Source: Cycloclasticus sp. symbiont of Poecilosclerida sp. N (GTDB lineage Bacteria; Pseudomonadota; Gammaproteobacteria; Methylococcales; Cycloclasticaceae). From it: 64,000 nt of DNA. The position numbers were made by a program, and so were the translations under genes. Positions 1 through 12,689 of this stretch are shown here, piece after piece. The stretch lies in NCBI GenBank assembly GCA_002101205.1, contig LWTM01000073.1:1-64000 (forward strand), written 5' to 3'. Every line of letters starts with the position of its first letter. The first letter of the stretch is position 1. The notes under the pieces were generated by a model. The model did not search any database and was not told the origin of the DNA. It saw only the letters and a list, made by a program, of their open reading frames with translations.

Positions 1-570
1 CCCTATAAGCGCAAACCTGTAACGAGGCGGCCTAAAGGCTACAAGCCACAGTGAATCGGTGAGTGTGTTGGTATGGATGCAAGTGAGCACCGCACGTACG
101 GCATGAAAATGTACCTGCTCACCTACAGAGACGAAGTGAGCGGCTATGCCATTACCATGGCTGTACCCGCCGTTACAAATAAAGCTGCCAAACAATTCTT
201 TGAAGTGTGCTTCAAACTGAGTCCATTCGAGATAGAAAAGGTCATCACCGACAATAGCAGTGAGTTCAAAGGCGAATTTGTTTCCTTGTTATCCGATGCA
301 CATATAACGCATCTTTGGGCGTACCCAAGCACGCCCAAGATGAACGCCGTCTGTGAGCGTTTCAACCGAACCATACAAGAGCAGTTCGTCGATTATCACG
401 AAGAGTTATTATTCACCGATTTAGCCACATTTAATGAACAATGGGCTGACTGGTTAGTGAAATATAACAGCATAAGGGCGCATAAAGGTTTAGAGCTAAA
501 AACACCGATGCAGTATATTATTGAAAACAAACCGCAGTGCAATATGTGGCGGGTTCACACATCAAATTGA
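1..570 (+). pseudogene. IS481-like transposase, 3' part, interrupted
   Basis: The reading frame enters from the left edge of the window and codes for a basic linker, but meets an in-frame TGA at 52-54. After it comes an integrase-core (rve/DDE) domain. From the ATG at 73, the catalytic acids are Asp2 (VGMDAS), Asp60 (ITDNSSEF) and Glu95 (CERFNRTI), followed by the usual HKGLELKTPMQYI tail. That spacing fits IS481/IS3-type transposases. The ORF-track ATG at 73 lies inside the domain, next to the first catalytic Asp, so it is not a real start. The TGA probably arose by a point change of a sense codon. The upstream half of the element is outside the window. The family call is from motifs only. 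Confidence 0.8.
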
Positions 571-595
571 AAATACCCGTGGTGGTTGCTATAAT
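567..595 (+). promoter_or_regulatory. Extended -10 sigma70-type promoter for gltB
   Basis: TTGAAA (567-572), a 17-bp spacer and TATAAT (590-595), with an extended -10 TG at 587-588. The -35 box overlaps the stop codon of the IS481-like transposase (568-570). Transcription would start about 55 bases before the gltB GTG codon. No other promoter of similar quality is visible ahead of gltB. Confidence 0.65.
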
Positions 596-658
596 CATCG
601 GTCGACTTTCGTATAAGTAAGTCTATTATTCAATAATTAAAAGCATAAGGTTATCTGA

Positions 659-3600
659 GTGAAACAAACATCGATTCCACAAGCAGGTTTATACCGTCCT
701 ACGTTTGAAAAAGATAGTTGCGGATTTGGGCTTATCGCAAGCATTGACGACAAGCCGAGTCACTGGTTAGTTAAAACATCTATTGCTTCTTTGGCGCGTT
801 TGACGCACCGTGGCGCGATAGCGGCAGATGGTAAATCTGGAGATGGCTGTGGCTTGTTGTTAAAAACGCCAGAAACATTTTTTCGTGCGAAGGCACAAGA
901 GCAAGGCGCGACAATGGCCGATGTTTTTGCGGTGGGCATGGTGTTTCTCAGTCAAGAGGTTCTTAAAGCAGAGTCGGCTCGGTCTATTTTGCAAGAAGAA
1001 ATTGAAAAAGAGGGACTAGATGTTATCGCGTGGCGCGTGGTGCCAACAAATATGAAGGCTTGTGGTGAGCAGGCACTCGCAACACTGCCGACTATAGAGC
1101 AGGTATTTGTTAATGCCAAAGAGGGCATGGATAACGCCGCGTTAGATCGCCACCTCTATATTGCAAGGCGGCGTGCGGAAAAGCGGATAGAACAAAGTGA
1201 TGACATGTTTTATGTTGCCAGTTTGGCTTCAAACGTTATTTCGTACAAAGGCTTAGTGATGTCGGAGTTTTTGTCTGTTTTTTATACAGATCTAAATGAT
1301 CCTGAACTGGAAAGCTCACAATGCGTATTCCACCAACGTTTTGCAACCAACACTTTTCCTCAATGGCGTTTAGCGCAACCGTTTAGATATTTAGCGCATA
1401 ACGGTGAAATTAATACGATTAGTGGTAATAGGAATTGGGCGCAAGCTAGAAGTTACACATTTGAAACACCGCTAATTCCTAATATGGACGATATTCGCCC
1501 GTTGGTATCATCAACAGGTTCAGACTCGAACAGCTTAGATAATATGGTGGATGGACTTATAGCGGGTGGAATGGACATTTTCCGTGTGATGCGTTTACTG
1601 GTGCCACCTGCTTGGCAAAATGTGCACACGATGGATACGGATTTACGTGCGTTTTATGAATATTCATCTATGCACATGGAACCTTGGGATGGGCCTGCTG
1701 CGATTGTACTAACAGATGGACGTTACGTTGCGTGCTGTTTAGATAGAAATGGTTTGCGTCCGGCGCGTTATGTTATCACTAAAGATCGTCATATTACGTT
1801 GGCGTCTGAAATCGGTGTATATGACTACAGCCCTGCAGACGTCGTTCAGAAAGGTCGATTAAAGCCGGGTGAAATGTTAGCTGTAGATACTCAAAAGGGC
1901 GAACTGATAGAGCCTCAAGATATTGATAATCGCTTAAAAGCGCGACACCCCTATAAAACGTGGTTGGCGGAGCATACTAAGAAACTGAGTACAACAAGAA
2001 ATGACGACCCATTAAGCTTGTTGCCTTTCGATAAAGACGCGTTGAAAGTACATGAAAAGCAGTATCAATTAACGTTTGAAGAGCGTGAAGAAGTCTTAAA
2101 AGTGCTTGCAGAAGCGGGGCAAGAAGCCATTGGCTCAATGGGCGATGATATTCCAATGCCTGTTTTATCGCAAAAAATTCGCAGCCCGTACGATTATTTT
2201 AGACAACAGTTCGCACAAGTCACAAACCCACCGATTGATCCATTACGCGAGCAAGTGGTGATGTCGTTAATGACGAGTTTTGGCCGCGAAAAAAACTTAT
2301 TTAAAGAGTCGGCGGATCATGCACATCGCTTAGAAGTAGACTCTCCTGTGCTATCGGCTTCAAAGTTTGCTGCTTTGTTATCACACGAAGATAAAGCGTA
2401 TAAAAGCACCGTTATTAGCTTACAGTATGACCCATCAAAAATGGGTTTAGAAAAAGCAATCAATAACATTTGTCAGCAGGTTAAGGAAAAAGTCAATGAG
2501 GGCAGCGTGGTCATTGTTTTAAGTGACCGCGGTTTGCAAAAAGACTCGTTACCTGTGCATGCATTGCTAGCGACGGGCGCGGTTCATCACTATTTAGTAA
2601 AAATAGGCCTGCGTTGCCACGCGAATATTGTTGTAGAGTCCGCAACCGCTAGAGACCCGCACCAGTTTGCAGCACTAATAAGTTATGGCGCGACAGCAGT
2701 TTACCCCTACCTTGCGTATGAAACGCTGAGAGATATGCTAGAAACGGGTGATATCCAAGGCATTGAAGAAGGTGTTTTAGCGAATAACTATCGTAAAGGT
2801 ATTAATAAAGGGCTTTATAAAATATTGTCGAAAATGGGCATTTCAACCATAGCGAGTTACCGTGGGGCGCAGTTGTTTGAAGTGGTTGGTCTGCAATCAA
2901 ATATCGTTGATCTTTGCTTTAAAGGAACGATTAGCCGTATTCAAGGAGCGGGCTTTGAGCAGCTAGAAGAAGAACAAAAACAATTATCGAAGGTCGCGTG
3001 GAATACACGTAAATTGACTGAGCAAGGCGGCTTATTAAAATATGTCCATGGTGGTGAATACCACGCCTATAACCCGGATGTAGTGCAGTCATTGCAAGAG
3101 GCGGTTCGTACTGGCGACATAAACAAATATCGTGTTTATGCAGACGAGGTTAATGATCGCCCCGTGGCGTCTATACGTGATATGTTGCGTCTGAAATTAG
3201 ATGATAGCAAGGCTATCTCTATTGATGATGTAGAGCCAGCCGAAGACTTATTTACACGCTTCGATACGGCGGCGATGTCTCTCGGTGCCTTGTCCCCGGA
3301 AGCGCATGAAACATTAGCCATCGCGATGAATCGTTTAGGCGGTCGTTCAAATTCTGGTGAGGGCGGGGAAGATCCAGCTCGTTTTGGCACCGATAAAATA
3401 TCGAAAATTAAGCAAGTCGCATCAGGTCGTTTCGGCGTAACACCGCATTATTTGGTGAATGCTGATGTTCTACAGATTAAAGTGGCACAGGGTGCTAAAC
3501 CTGGTGAAGGTGGTCAATTGCCAGGTGATAAGGTGAATAAAATGATTGCGACTTTGCGCTTTTCTAAGCCAGGTGTCGCGTTAATTTCGCCGCCACCACA

Positions 3601-5137
3601 TCACGACATTTATTCAATTGAAGATCTGGCGCAGCTAATTTTTGATTTAAAACAAGTAAACCCAGGTGCCCTGGTGTCTGTGAAACTGGTATCTGAAGCA
3701 GGTGTCGGCACAATTGCGGCAGGCGTTGCCAAATGTTATGCCGATTTAATCACCATTGCAGGACATGACGGTGGAACGGGTGCAAGCCCGTTAACATCAG
3801 TGCGCTACGCAGGTGCGCCATGGGAGTTGGGCTTAACGGAAACGCATCAAACATTACTAGCGAATGATTTAAGAAGTAAAGTTCGGTTGCAAACAGATGG
3901 CGGCTTAAAAACAGGGTTGGATGTGATTAAAGCAGCTATTTTAGGGGCAGAAAGCTTTGGTTTTGGTACCGGCCCGATGGTTGCTATGGGGTGTAAATAT
4001 CTGCGTATTTGTCACTTAAATAATTGCGCGACAGGCATTGCCACGCAAGACAACGTCTTACGCATGAAGCATTATCACGGTGAAGTAGAGTACGTTATGA
4101 ACTACTTTCGCTTTTTGGCTCAAGAAGTACGAGAGTGGTTAGCGAAACTTGGTTTTAATAAGCTACAAGATATTATTGGTAGAACAGATTTATTGGAACA
4201 AATAGAGGGTGTGACAGATAAGCAAAAGGGCTTAGATCTTCAGGTTATTTTAGATTGCATACCTGGAAATAAAGATAAGGTACAACACTGTATAACGCCG
4301 AGAAATGTCCCATTCGATGATGCGCAGTTCGCAGAAGATATCGTGGCGGATATTTTGCCTTCGATTGAGGCAAAGTCTGGTGGTTCATTTAAATATCAGA
4401 TCGGTAATATTCATCGCTCTATCGGTGCGCGACTATCAGGCGAAATTGCTAAACGACACGGTAATAAGGGCATGGATAATGCGCCACTTGAGATTGCTTT
4501 TACAGGCTCAGCGGGGCAAAGTTTTGGCGTGTGGAATGCTGGTGGGTTGCATATGACGCTGGAAGGCGATGCGAACGATTATGTTGGCAAAGGTATGGCG
4601 GGTGGTAAATTAGTTCTAAAAACGCCCAAAGAAAGTATCTTTAACAGCCATGAAACAACGATTATGGGCAATACATGTTTGTATGGTGCGACTGGTGGAA
4701 AGTTGTTTGCGTCGGGTTTGGCTGGCGAACGTTTTGCGGTTAGAAACTCTGGCGCAATAGCCGTTGTTGAAGGAATAGGCGATCATGGTTGTGAATACAT
4801 GACCGGTGGTGTTGTGGCTGTGTTGGGCGAAGCGGGCATTAACTTTGGCGCTGGAATGACGGGTGGTTTTGCTTTTGTATTAGATGAATCACGTACGTTT
4901 GTAGACAGATATAATCATGAGTTGATAGAAATTCATCGTGTTTATACGGAGTCTATGGCGGATCAAAGCGCTTACTTACGTAGTTTAATTGAAGAATTTG
5001 TTGTAGAAACGGGCAGCGCAAGAGGGCAAGAAATACTCGATAATTTTGCTGATTACGGGCAACATTTCTGGTTAGTGGTTCCTAAGGCGGCGGACGTTAA
5101 GTCCTTACTAGATTCATTAAGCTCACAAGCAGCTTAA
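659..5137 (+). CDS. gltB: Glutamate synthase (NADPH), large subunit
   Basis: Transfers the amide nitrogen of glutamine to 2-oxoglutarate to make two glutamates; central to ammonia assimilation. The protein has 1,492 residues, close to the roughly 1,500 of bacterial GltB. Order: N-terminal type-II glutamine amidotransferase with nucleophile Cys21 (KDSCGFGL, so a 20-residue propeptide is expected to be removed), central domain, FMN-binding synthase domain with the 3Fe-4S cysteines in [15 protein letters not shown], and the C-terminal GXGXG beta-helix ([21 protein letters not shown]). GTG start with AAGG 8 bases upstream; the GTG places the nucleophile at the expected distance. gltD follows after 19 bases. 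Driven by the promoter at the IS481 remnant edge. Confidence 0.98.
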   Translation: MKQTSIPQAGLYRPTFEKDSCGFGLIASIDDKPSHWLVKTSIASLARLTHRGAIAADGKSGDGCGLLLKTPETFFRAKAQEQGATMADVFAVGMVFLSQEVLKAESARSILQEEIEKEGLDVIAWRVVPTNMKACGEQALATLPTIEQVFVNAKEGMDNAALDRHLYIARRRAEKRIEQSDDMFYVASLASNVISYKGLVMSEFLSVFYTDLNDPELESSQCVFHQRFATNTFPQWRLAQPFRYLAHNGEINTISGNRNWAQARSYTFETPLIPNMDDIRPLVSSTGSDSNSLDNMVDGLIAGGMDIFRVMRLLVPPAWQNVHTMDTDLRAFYEYSSMHMEPWDGPAAIVLTDGRYVACCLDRNGLRPARYVITKDRHITLASEIGVYDYSPADVVQKGRLKPGEMLAVDTQKGELIEPQDIDNRLKARHPYKTWLAEHTKKLSTTRNDDPLSLLPFDKDALKVHEKQYQLTFEEREEVLKVLAEAGQEAIGSMGDDIPMPVLSQKIRSPYDYFRQQFAQVTNPPIDPLREQVVMSLMTSFGREKNLFKESADHAHRLEVDSPVLSASKFAALLSHEDKAYKSTVISLQYDPSKMGLEKAINNICQQVKEKVNEGSVVIVLSDRGLQKDSLPVHALLATGAVHHYLVKIGLRCHANIVVESATARDPHQFAALISYGATAVYPYLAYETLRDMLETGDIQGIEEGVLANNYRKGINKGLYKILSKMGISTIASYRGAQLFEVVGLQSNIVDLCFKGTISRIQGAGFEQLEEEQKQLSKVAWNTRKLTEQGGLLKYVHGGEYHAYNPDVVQSLQEAVRTGDINKYRVYADEVNDRPVASIRDMLRLKLDDSKAISIDDVEPAEDLFTRFDTAAMSLGALSPEAHETLAIAMNRLGGRSNSGEGGEDPARFGTDKISKIKQVASGRFGVTPHYLVNADVLQIKVAQGAKPGEGGQLPGDKVNKMIATLRFSKPGVALISPPPHHDIYSIEDLAQLIFDLKQVNPGALVSVKLVSEAGVGTIAAGVAKCYADLITIAGHDGGTGASPLTSVRYAGAPWELGLTETHQTLLANDLRSKVRLQTDGGLKTGLDVIKAAILGAESFGFGTGPMVAMGCKYLRICHLNNCATGIATQDNVLRMKHYHGEVEYVMNYFRFLAQEVREWLAKLGFNKLQDIIGRTDLLEQIEGVTDKQKGLDLQVILDCIPGNKDKVQHCITPRNVPFDDAQFAEDIVADILPSIEAKSGGSFKYQIGNIHRSIGARLSGEIAKRHGNKGMDNAPLEIAFTGSAGQSFGVWNAGGLHMTLEGDANDYVGKGMAGGKLVLKTPKESIFNSHETTIMGNTCLYGATGGKLFASGLAGERFAVRNSGAIAVVEGIGDHGCEYMTGGVVAVLGEAGINFGAGMTGGFAFVLDESRTFVDRYNHELIEIHRVYTESMADQSAYLRSLIEEFVVETGSARGQEILDNFADYGQHFWLVVPKAADVKSLLDSLSSQAA

Positions 5138-5150
5138 CCGATAGAGATAG

Positions 5151-6575
<1,425 letters not shown>

Positions 6576-6615
6576 CGGGCGTGAGAATGTTCACAGATAA
6601 AGGCAATAACCAGCA

Positions 6616-7674
6616 ATGATGGAACAAAAAAACGACTTAATACTGAGAACACTTCGTGGCGAAGAAACTGAGCGCACACCGGTATGGGTGATGCGTCAAG
6701 CGGGGCGTTATTTACCAGAGTATCGTGTAACGCGTGCGCAGGCAGGTAGTTTCTTAGACCTTTGTAAAAATGCGCAATTGGCATGTGAAGTGACCTTGCA
6801 ACCGCTAGAGCGCTACCCGTTAGATGCCGCGATCCTATTCTCAGATATTTTGACCATACCCGATGCAATGGGCTTGGGGTTGTACTTCGAAGAAGGCGAA
6901 GGCCCACGATTTGAGCGGACAGTGAGAACAGCAGCGGATGTTGATAAATTGTTTGTGCCTGATCCAAATCAAGAGCTTCAATATGTGATGAACGCCGTTT
7001 CAACTATTAGCAAGGCACTTAATGGCAAAGTACCGTTGATTGGTTTTTCTGGTAGCCCATGGACGCTAGCGTGTTATATGGTTGAGGGAAGTGGTAGTAA
7101 GAACTTTACACATATAAAACGCATGATGTACGACACACCAGAGTTGACGCATCGTTTACTTGATCTTATTAGCCAATCTGTTATCAGCTATTTGCAAGCG
7201 CAAATTGAAGCGGGCGTTGAAATAGTTATGGTGTTTGATACATGGGGTGGGAACTTATCCAGCAAAGACTATGAAACCTTTGCACTGGCTTATACAAGGA
7301 GAATATCGCGAGCATTGCAAGCCTGCAACCCAGAAATACCGCGCATGTTGTTTACTAAAGGTGCAGGTGTTTGGTTGAAACAAATGGCCGATGCTGGTTA
7401 TAACGGCTTAGGGGTGGATTGGACAACAGACTTAAAACTAGCGCGCGAATTGACCCAAGACAAAGTTGCACTTCAGGGCAACCTTGACCCAGCGAGTTTA
7501 TACGCTAATCCAGAAACGATTCGTCGCAAAGTGCGTGATGTATTAGCGGATTATGGTCAAGGACATAAACACATTTTTAACCTGGGACACGGTATATTAC
7601 CGGATGTTAACCCAGAGCACGTCACGGCTATGATTGATGAGGTGCACCGATCAAGCCCAGCTTACCATCAGTAG
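6616..7674 (+). CDS. hemE: Uroporphyrinogen decarboxylase
   Basis: Decarboxylates uroporphyrinogen III to coproporphyrinogen III in haem synthesis; cytosolic. 352 residues with the two family signatures, [16 protein letters not shown] near the N-terminus and [13 protein letters not shown] in the middle. Two adjacent ATG codons (6616 and 6619) are possible starts. AAAGG at 6599-6603 favours the first. The 40-base gap after gltD and the shared strand make read-through from gltBD likely; gltB-gltD-hemE is a common order in gammaproteobacteria. No clear terminator is visible in the 259 bases downstream. Confidence 0.97.
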   Translation: MMEQKNDLILRTLRGEETERTPVWVMRQAGRYLPEYRVTRAQAGSFLDLCKNAQLACEVTLQPLERYPLDAAILFSDILTIPDAMGLGLYFEEGEGPRFERTVRTAADVDKLFVPDPNQELQYVMNAVSTISKALNGKVPLIGFSGSPWTLACYMVEGSGSKNFTHIKRMMYDTPELTHRLLDLISQSVISYLQAQIEAGVEIVMVFDTWGGNLSSKDYETFALAYTRRISRALQACNPEIPRMLFTKGAGVWLKQMADAGYNGLGVDWTTDLKLARELTQDKVALQGNLDPASLYANPETIRRKVRDVLADYGQGHKHIFNLGHGILPDVNPEHVTAMIDEVHRSSPAYHQ

Positions 7675-7933
7675 AACGAAATTTTATTTTAGCGCCTGAT
7701 CAGTTTCAAACACATCAAGAACATAAGGAATAAAAAACAGGTAATCTCTGTGATAACACAATACGGCGCAAGGATTTTTGCATTACTTATGCTAGATTTA
7801 CAACTTGATTGTAGTATTTTTGCCGCTAAATCCCCGATATTCTAGCTTAAAACCGCAATTGTCTTGCGTTACCTAGTTATTTATCTCTCCTCGTAACAGT
7901 CACTCGTGCTTTAGCGGGAAAAATGCTGTCTGA

Positions 7934-9127
7934 CTAAGTTAATTGCTCAAAGATTCTAAATCCAGCAATGTAAGTTCCAGCGGCAGATCCAATAGTACTG
8001 AAGAGAAAAACTAGCAAGGTGCGAGAGACGCGGTTTTTCCACCAACCACTGATATTGACGGTATTTTTTTTAAGTGTAGAAAAGTCACCGACCCGTGGTT
8101 TTCTAATCCATGCTTCAACGCTTGCCGTGACCATGCCTGCACCGATGGTTGGATTTAGTGATGTGAGTGGCGCCGCTAAAAATGCGGTGATAATGGTTAT
8201 GGGGTGGCCGTTTGCCAGTAACGCACCCAATGCGGATAAGCCACCATTAATCACAACCCATTCAATGACTAATTGCCATCCAAGTTCTGGTGCACGACTA
8301 AACCCAATGCTGAAACCAACGAAAACAAGGGCAACAATAATCCAAGGAATAAACTTGAGCGAACGGCTAGACGGCGGAATGGAATCAAGTTCTTCCAACG
8401 GTTTTGCAGTTTCAAGTTGAGATTCAAGATAACCTTTAATGCCCTTTAAATGCCCCGCACCAATAACCGCTAGAATATTTTTGTGTTGCCCAGATTGAAT
8501 ATCGTTAAAAATTCTATGCGCCATGTATTGATCTCGCTCATTCACTAGGGGCTGGTAAATTTCGGCCGATGATTCAGAGAATTGCGAAAAAGTGGCGTCC
8601 AGTACGTCGCTTTCTTTTAGTTTTTCTATATCTTCTTCGCTGATCTTCTCAGGAAACATGATGCTAGCGAGCAAGCCTGAAAAAAGCCCTATGCGCTTCC
8701 ACCAAGGGACATTGCGGTATACGCGCTTTAAGGTGATACCCACTTCGCGATCAATTAACAGCACCGGCGTATGAGATTCTTTAGCGAGCTCAGCGGCCAT
8801 TTTCATTTCAGCACCTAGCTCAATGCCCATCTCATCAGCCATCTTTTGTTGGAAGGCCCCGAGCGCTAAACTGGCGGTAACCATAGCGGCTTTGCCACTT
8901 TTTATAACACTGAACAGATCCATTTTTGCAAGGCTATCAGGGTCAATTAAAGCGTTGTAACGACTGGGGCAAAGTTCTATAGCAATGCCATCAAAATTGT
9001 TCGATGTGATTAATGCGTGTACGGCATCCACACTGGTTTTAGATACGTGCGCAGTACCTAAGAGGGTTACCTGGCAATCGTTGATGGTGAGTTTTTCTAT
9101 GAGTTGTTCGTCTAGGGTACTCGACAT
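7934..9127 (-). CDS. TraB/PrgY-family membrane protein
   Basis: 397 residues. The N-terminal half has the TraB/PrgY/GumN signature near its start (LLGTAHVSK) and the second conserved motif AVIGAGHLKGI, with acidic IAIELCPSRY between them. The C-terminal part, from about residue 255, is hydrophobic with four or five predicted membrane spans. PrgY of Enterococcus, in this family, reduces peptide-pheromone activity; the function of the widespread bacterial homologues is not known, although a protease-like role has been proposed for the fold. It is alone on its strand, 151 bases from the UPF0149 gene upstream. Confidence 0.85.
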   Translation of the reverse strand: MSSTLDEQLIEKLTINDCQVTLLGTAHVSKTSVDAVHALITSNNFDGIAIELCPSRYNALIDPDSLAKMDLFSVIKSGKAAMVTASLALGAFQQKMADEMGIELGAEMKMAAELAKESHTPVLLIDREVGITLKRVYRNVPWWKRIGLFSGLLASIMFPEKISEEDIEKLKESDVLDATFSQFSESSAEIYQPLVNERDQYMAHRIFNDIQSGQHKNILAVIGAGHLKGIKGYLESQLETAKPLEELDSIPPSSRSLKFIPWIIVALVFVGFSIGFSRAPELGWQLVIEWVVINGGLSALGALLANGHPITIITAFLAAPLTSLNPTIGAGMVTASVEAWIRKPRVGDFSTLKKNTVNISGWWKNRVSRTLLVFLFSTIGSAAGTYIAGFRIFEQLT

Positions 9128-9278
9128 GCGCTTTTAAGATGCTTTGAATTAAGGATGACGTATTATCAACGATATTGAGATGATTCGCCCAGTCTTTTGG
9201 CACTAAAGAACCACGTTGCATTTCATCAAATGAATGCTTTAAATGAAATCAGGCTAAAGTAAGTGTGATCGGTGACAT

Positions 9279-9752
9279 TTAATCTGGAGAATTAAACAAT
9301 AAGTATAAATCTATCACACAATCTGGAATTCTATCGGCCATGTCATCTAACACCTCGTCCGGTTGATTTATCTCGTCGTCGAGTAATTCAGAGCAGGTAA
9401 GTATTGGAAGTGTTAGCTCTGCGACCTCTTCAGGGTGGGATTCAAACCAAAGGTCTTGTTGGCTGAATACACCTTGCATAAAGCCTGCGGCCCAAAGTGT
9501 AAGGGCATCATTGTAAGTGTCGGGGAAATCACCATTTAATAAAGACCTTTCGATACTCTGTCGCAGTTCGTTAATCTCTTGTTTAATAGCCGTATTGGCA
9601 GTGTTATCATCTAAGATGATGTTGAGTATTTGTTCGCTAGACAATGTCCCAGGCAAAATAACAAGACTGGTCAGAAAACCATGTGTTTCACTCAGATACA
9701 TGGCTTCTTCGTTAAGTTGGTCGGAGTTAAAAAAATCGTTAAGTGTTGTCAT
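9279..9752 (-). CDS. UPF0149 (YgfB/YecA) family protein
   Basis: 157-residue acidic, helical protein. The family signature is an aromatic-rich W-x-x-GF-x-x-G element, here LWAAGFMQGVF, after an N-terminal SETHGFLTSLVI stretch. No zinc-binding SEC-C tail is present, so it resembles the short YgfB type rather than the YecA type. No firm reaction is known for the family. It lies 15 bases after the CDGSH gene on the same strand, which suggests one transcript. A stop is reached after ...LLFNSPD. Confidence 0.75.
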   Translation of the reverse strand: MTTLNDFFNSDQLNEEAMYLSETHGFLTSLVILPGTLSSEQILNIILDDNTANTAIKQEINELRQSIERSLLNGDFPDTYNDALTLWAAGFMQGVFSQQDLWFESHPEEVAELTLPILTCSELLDDEINQPDEVLDDMADRIPDCVIDLYLLFNSPD

Positions 9753-9767
9753 GAGATGAATGGCTTT

Positions 9768-9995
9768 TTATTTATTATGGCTGCCGTCACAAAATGGCAT
9801 ATGGTCTGATTTTCCGCAGCCGCAAATAGCTAATGACAGGTCCTTGTCTGCTTTATAAATAAGCGGTCGAACGCTGGCGACTTGCTTATGGGAGCCGTCA
9901 CACAGGGGTGCTCTTGCCGTTTTCCCGCATTGACAGATATAGGTTTCTTCGCCTTTTTGAAGTGTGATGATGTGTGGGGACTGTTTGCTATACAT
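9768..9995 (-). CDS. Double CDGSH iron-sulfur protein
   Basis: 75 residues made almost entirely of two CDGSH [2Fe-2S] motifs, CQCGKTARAPLCDGSH and CGCGKSDHMPFCDGSH. Each gives the 3Cys-1His ligand set of the mitoNEET-like fold. Tandem-CDGSH small proteins are found in many bacteria; roles in electron transfer or redox sensing are proposed but not settled. Probably first gene of a two-gene unit with the UPF0149 gene. A second ORF (9830-10045) in another frame is a shadow. Confidence 0.85.
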   Translation of the reverse strand: MYSKQSPHIITLQKGEETYICQCGKTARAPLCDGSHKQVASVRPLIYKADKDLSLAICGCGKSDHMPFCDGSHNK

Positions 9996-10067
9996 GGTTT
10001 CCTTAAGTATGGATTGGATAAGAATAAGCTGTAATAATGTGTCAAATTCAGACTATCGAGAATACGG

Positions 10068-11402
10068 ATGGAAACATTAACACAGCTACTTAACTCAATC
10101 AGTAGTTTCGTATGGGGACCCGTTATTTTAGTGCTACTGCTAGGGACGGGTGCCTATTTAATGGCGGGGTTATTGTTTTTGCCCATCAGGCAGTTACCAA
10201 CAGCCTTTTCGTTATTGTGGCGTGGCCGCAAAAGTAGTGACTTAGATAATGGCGAAATAAGTCCATTTAGTGCTTTGATGACGTCCTTGGCCGCTACGAT
10301 TGGCACGGGCAATATTGCGGGTGTTGCAACGGCGATTTTCTTGGGCGGACCTGGGGCTATTTTTTGGATGTGGATGACCGCTTTAGTGGGTATGGCAACA
10401 AAGTATGCAGAAGCCGTATTGGCGGTTAATTACCGGGAAGTTGATGAGAATGGCGCCTATGTTGGCGGCCCTATGTATTACATTAAAAATGGCTTAGGCG
10501 AAAGTTGGCAATGGTTAGCGTTTTTGTTTGCTTGCTTTGGTGCAGTTGCCGCGTTTGGAATTGGTAATACCATTCAGGCAAACTCAGTTGCTGATGTGCT
10601 TAACAGCACGCTAAACATACCTGTTTGGCAGACAGGCATTGTAATGGCCGTTATTGTGTACGCAGTATTGCTCGGCGGTATTAAGCGTATTGGCCAGATG
10701 GCATCTACATTGGTTCCATTTATGGGGGTAGCTTACGTTATAGGTGCAGGCATTATTATTATTCAACGTCTTGATTCTGTTCCAACAGCCATTGGGCTTA
10801 TTTTGAATGATGCTTTTACGGGTACCGCCGCTACGGGTGGCTTTGCTGGTGCAGGCATTATGGCCGCTATCCGCTTTGGTGTGGCGCGAGGTGTCTTTTC
10901 AAATGAAGCGGGGCTTGGCACAGCGCCTATTGCACACGCGGCGGCAAAAACAAACAACCCTGTTAGGCAAGGCAAGATAGCGATGCTCGGCACGTTTATA
11001 GATACCATCATTATTTGCACAATGACGGCGCTAGTGATTATTTTAACGGGCAGTTGGAGAAGTGGTGAAACAGGCGCGTCGTTGTCTGCACATGCTTTCA
11101 AAACGGGTTTGCCGGGCTATGGTGATTATGTCGTGAGTTTTGGTTTGGCTATTTTTGCGCTAACAACATTGCTTGGATGGAGTTATTACGGTGAACGATG
11201 TGCAGAGTATATTTTAGGCGTGAAGGTTATTCCTTGGTATCGAATAGCATGGGTGTTAGCGATTCCGCTTGGGGCAATGATGGACTTGGAGTTTTTATGG
11301 TTATTGGCCGATGTGCTCAATGGTTTGATGGCGATTCCCAACCTAATTGCTTTACTGTTACTTAGTCCAATAGTCTTTAAGCTGAGTAAAACGAAAGCCT
11401 AA
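10068..11402 (+). CDS. Sodium:alanine symporter (AGCS) family
   Basis: 444-residue inner-membrane transporter with about 11 hydrophobic spans. AGCS features visible are ATIGTGNIAGVATAIFLGGPGAIFWMW, GGPMYYIKNGL and FSNEAGLGTAPIAHAAAKT. The family imports alanine, glycine or related amino acids with sodium; the exact substrate cannot be read from sequence. The gene is divergent from the CDGSH gene (72 bases between starts) and convergent with yqiB, only 9 bases apart. Confidence 0.92.
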   Translation: METLTQLLNSISSFVWGPVILVLLLGTGAYLMAGLLFLPIRQLPTAFSLLWRGRKSSDLDNGEISPFSALMTSLAATIGTGNIAGVATAIFLGGPGAIFWMWMTALVGMATKYAEAVLAVNYREVDENGAYVGGPMYYIKNGLGESWQWLAFLFACFGAVAAFGIGNTIQANSVADVLNSTLNIPVWQTGIVMAVIVYAVLLGGIKRIGQMASTLVPFMGVAYVIGAGIIIIQRLDSVPTAIGLILNDAFTGTAATGGFAGAGIMAAIRFGVARGVFSNEAGLGTAPIAHAAAKTNNPVRQGKIAMLGTFIDTIIICTMTALVIILTGSWRSGETGASLSAHAFKTGLPGYGDYVVSFGLAIFALTTLLGWSYYGERCAEYILGVKVIPWYRIAWVLAIPLGAMMDLEFLWLLADVLNGLMAIPNLIALLLLSPIVFKLSKTKA

Positions 11403-11411
11403 TCTTTGGCT

Positions 11412-11822
11412 TTACGCGTTGGCTGTTCTGGCAGCGGTTTGATGAGTGTTGGTTAGTTGTAGCTGAAAAACCAGCCACTTTTCGAAAAAATAATTCATTT
11501 TCCATTTGTTATTTAAAAGAGCTTTTGGCGATAACGCTTGCTGATGTATTGGCGTGGCACCTTCGACACGAATGACTTCAATGGATTGGACATCTAGGTA
11601 CACGCGACAAGTAAAGCTAGGGTTGGTGACAACCGGTTCAAACTCGCAGTGTTGTAATTGTATGGTATGCGTATAGGGCCCGGAGTTTAAAATTTTTGCT
11701 TTTACTTCGCCGCCATTGTTTTGTGTGAAGTTGGGTATTAACTTGGATAATTTTTTGTAGTTTTCTTCACACAGCACTTGCAGACAAAACGATTTATTAA
11801 TAGGACTGACATGGCTTAACAT
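11412..11822 (-). CDS. yqiB: DUF1249 family protein (YqiB-like)
   Basis: 136 residues beginning with CEENYKKLSKLIPNF, the conserved start of DUF1249/YqiB proteins. The core (YTHTIQLQHCEFEP, then FTCRVYLDVQSIEVI) is predicted beta-rich. Function is not established; in enterobacteria the gene lies next to cpdA and nudF, but here it overlaps queD by one base (TAATG), so it is translated together with it. The C-terminal 40 residues are less conserved. Confidence 0.75.
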   Translation of the reverse strand: MLSHVSPINKSFCLQVLCEENYKKLSKLIPNFTQNNGGEVKAKILNSGPYTHTIQLQHCEFEPVVTNPSFTCRVYLDVQSIEVIRVEGATPIHQQALSPKALLNNKWKMNYFFEKWLVFQLQLTNTHQTAARTANA

Positions 11823-12226
11823 TAGGTATTCGAATAGCTTGCGTTGGCGCTATCAGTTTCCCAAACAGATACATTGGTAACAGGGAAGCCAGCGGCGGCG
11901 ACGTGTTCAAAAATCATTTGTGATAAAAACTCAGCGGTTGGATGTTCATCAACAACGAGAACCCGCTCACCCGCTTTTTGAAGCATAGGCAAAATGGGGT
12001 CGTCTTTATGCAATAACATATTGTGATCGAGCGTGTTATCAATCCACTTACCAGCAAAGTCGTTGATTTCTGAAAAATCGCAAACCATGCCTTGGTCGTT
12101 TAGACTCTTTGATTCAAGAGTAATAGCGACTCGCGCAGAGTGGCCGTGGAGATGACGACACTTGCCTTGGTGGTTCATTAGGCGGTGACCGTAACAAAAG
12201 GTTAAGTATTTAGTAATAGCGTACAA
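11822..12226 (-). CDS. queD: 6-carboxytetrahydropterin synthase-like (QueD/PTPS)
   Basis: 134-residue pterin-synthase fold protein. Zinc ligands are His14 (CYGHR), His27 and His29 (HLHGHS), and the catalytic Cys23 lies just before the second pair. In the queuosine pathway QueD converts 7,8-dihydroneopterin triphosphate to 6-carboxytetrahydropterin. The substrate-binding Glu lies in the terminal VWETDSANASY. No other queuosine genes are in the window, so the precise substrate is inferred from the family. It is 24 bases after the PilZ gene and overlaps yqiB by one base. Confidence 0.88.
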   Translation of the reverse strand: MYAITKYLTFCYGHRLMNHQGKCRHLHGHSARVAITLESKSLNDQGMVCDFSEINDFAGKWIDNTLDHNMLLHKDDPILPMLQKAGERVLVVDEHPTAEFLSQMIFEHVAAAGFPVTNVSVWETDSANASYSNT

Positions 12227-12250
12227 ATTATGTCCAGATAGTATTAAGTA

Positions 12251-12550
12251 TTAAGTACCTTTGATGCCTTCTATAGTGGCGGCCACTTCGTATTCGCCAT
12301 CGTCAACAAGAGTTACTCGAACAATTTCAATCAATGCGTTTAGTGGAGGGGTGGCAGAGTTAATGGGCTTTACAGATATTTCTAAAGAAATGCCTTGGCT
12401 CAGTTTATTCTTTGTTTTAAATAAGACATCGGTAGCACTTAAATTGATACTGTGTGCTGTAGATGTGGCGCCTGTGCTTGGGTGAGTGAGCGCCACCTCG
12501 CACAGGGCATCTATGCGAGAGAATTTTCGATTACTAGATGACTCAATCAT
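12251..12550 (-). CDS. PilZ-domain protein
   Basis: 99-residue single-domain protein. PilZ domains bind cyclic di-GMP through an N-terminal RxxxR and a D/NxSxxG motif. Here RKFSR is present near residue 8, while the second motif reads NLSATD, with Asp in place of the final Gly. Binding may therefore be weakened. It is the first gene of a likely PilZ-queD-yqiB unit. Confidence 0.75.
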   Translation of the reverse strand: MIESSSNRKFSRIDALCEVALTHPSTGATSTAHSINLSATDVLFKTKNKLSQGISLEISVKPINSATPPLNALIEIVRVTLVDDGEYEVAATIEGIKGT

Positions 12551-12689
12551 AATTTATAACCTCTGTTGAACATGAGATATTAAATTTAGTGTAGCTGAAA
12601 ATCTATAGAAAGTATTAGCGTTTTTGAATAAATGGTCTTTATTTTGTTCTAGACGTTGTGAAGCGAAATGACGCAACGTCAGCTTGTTT

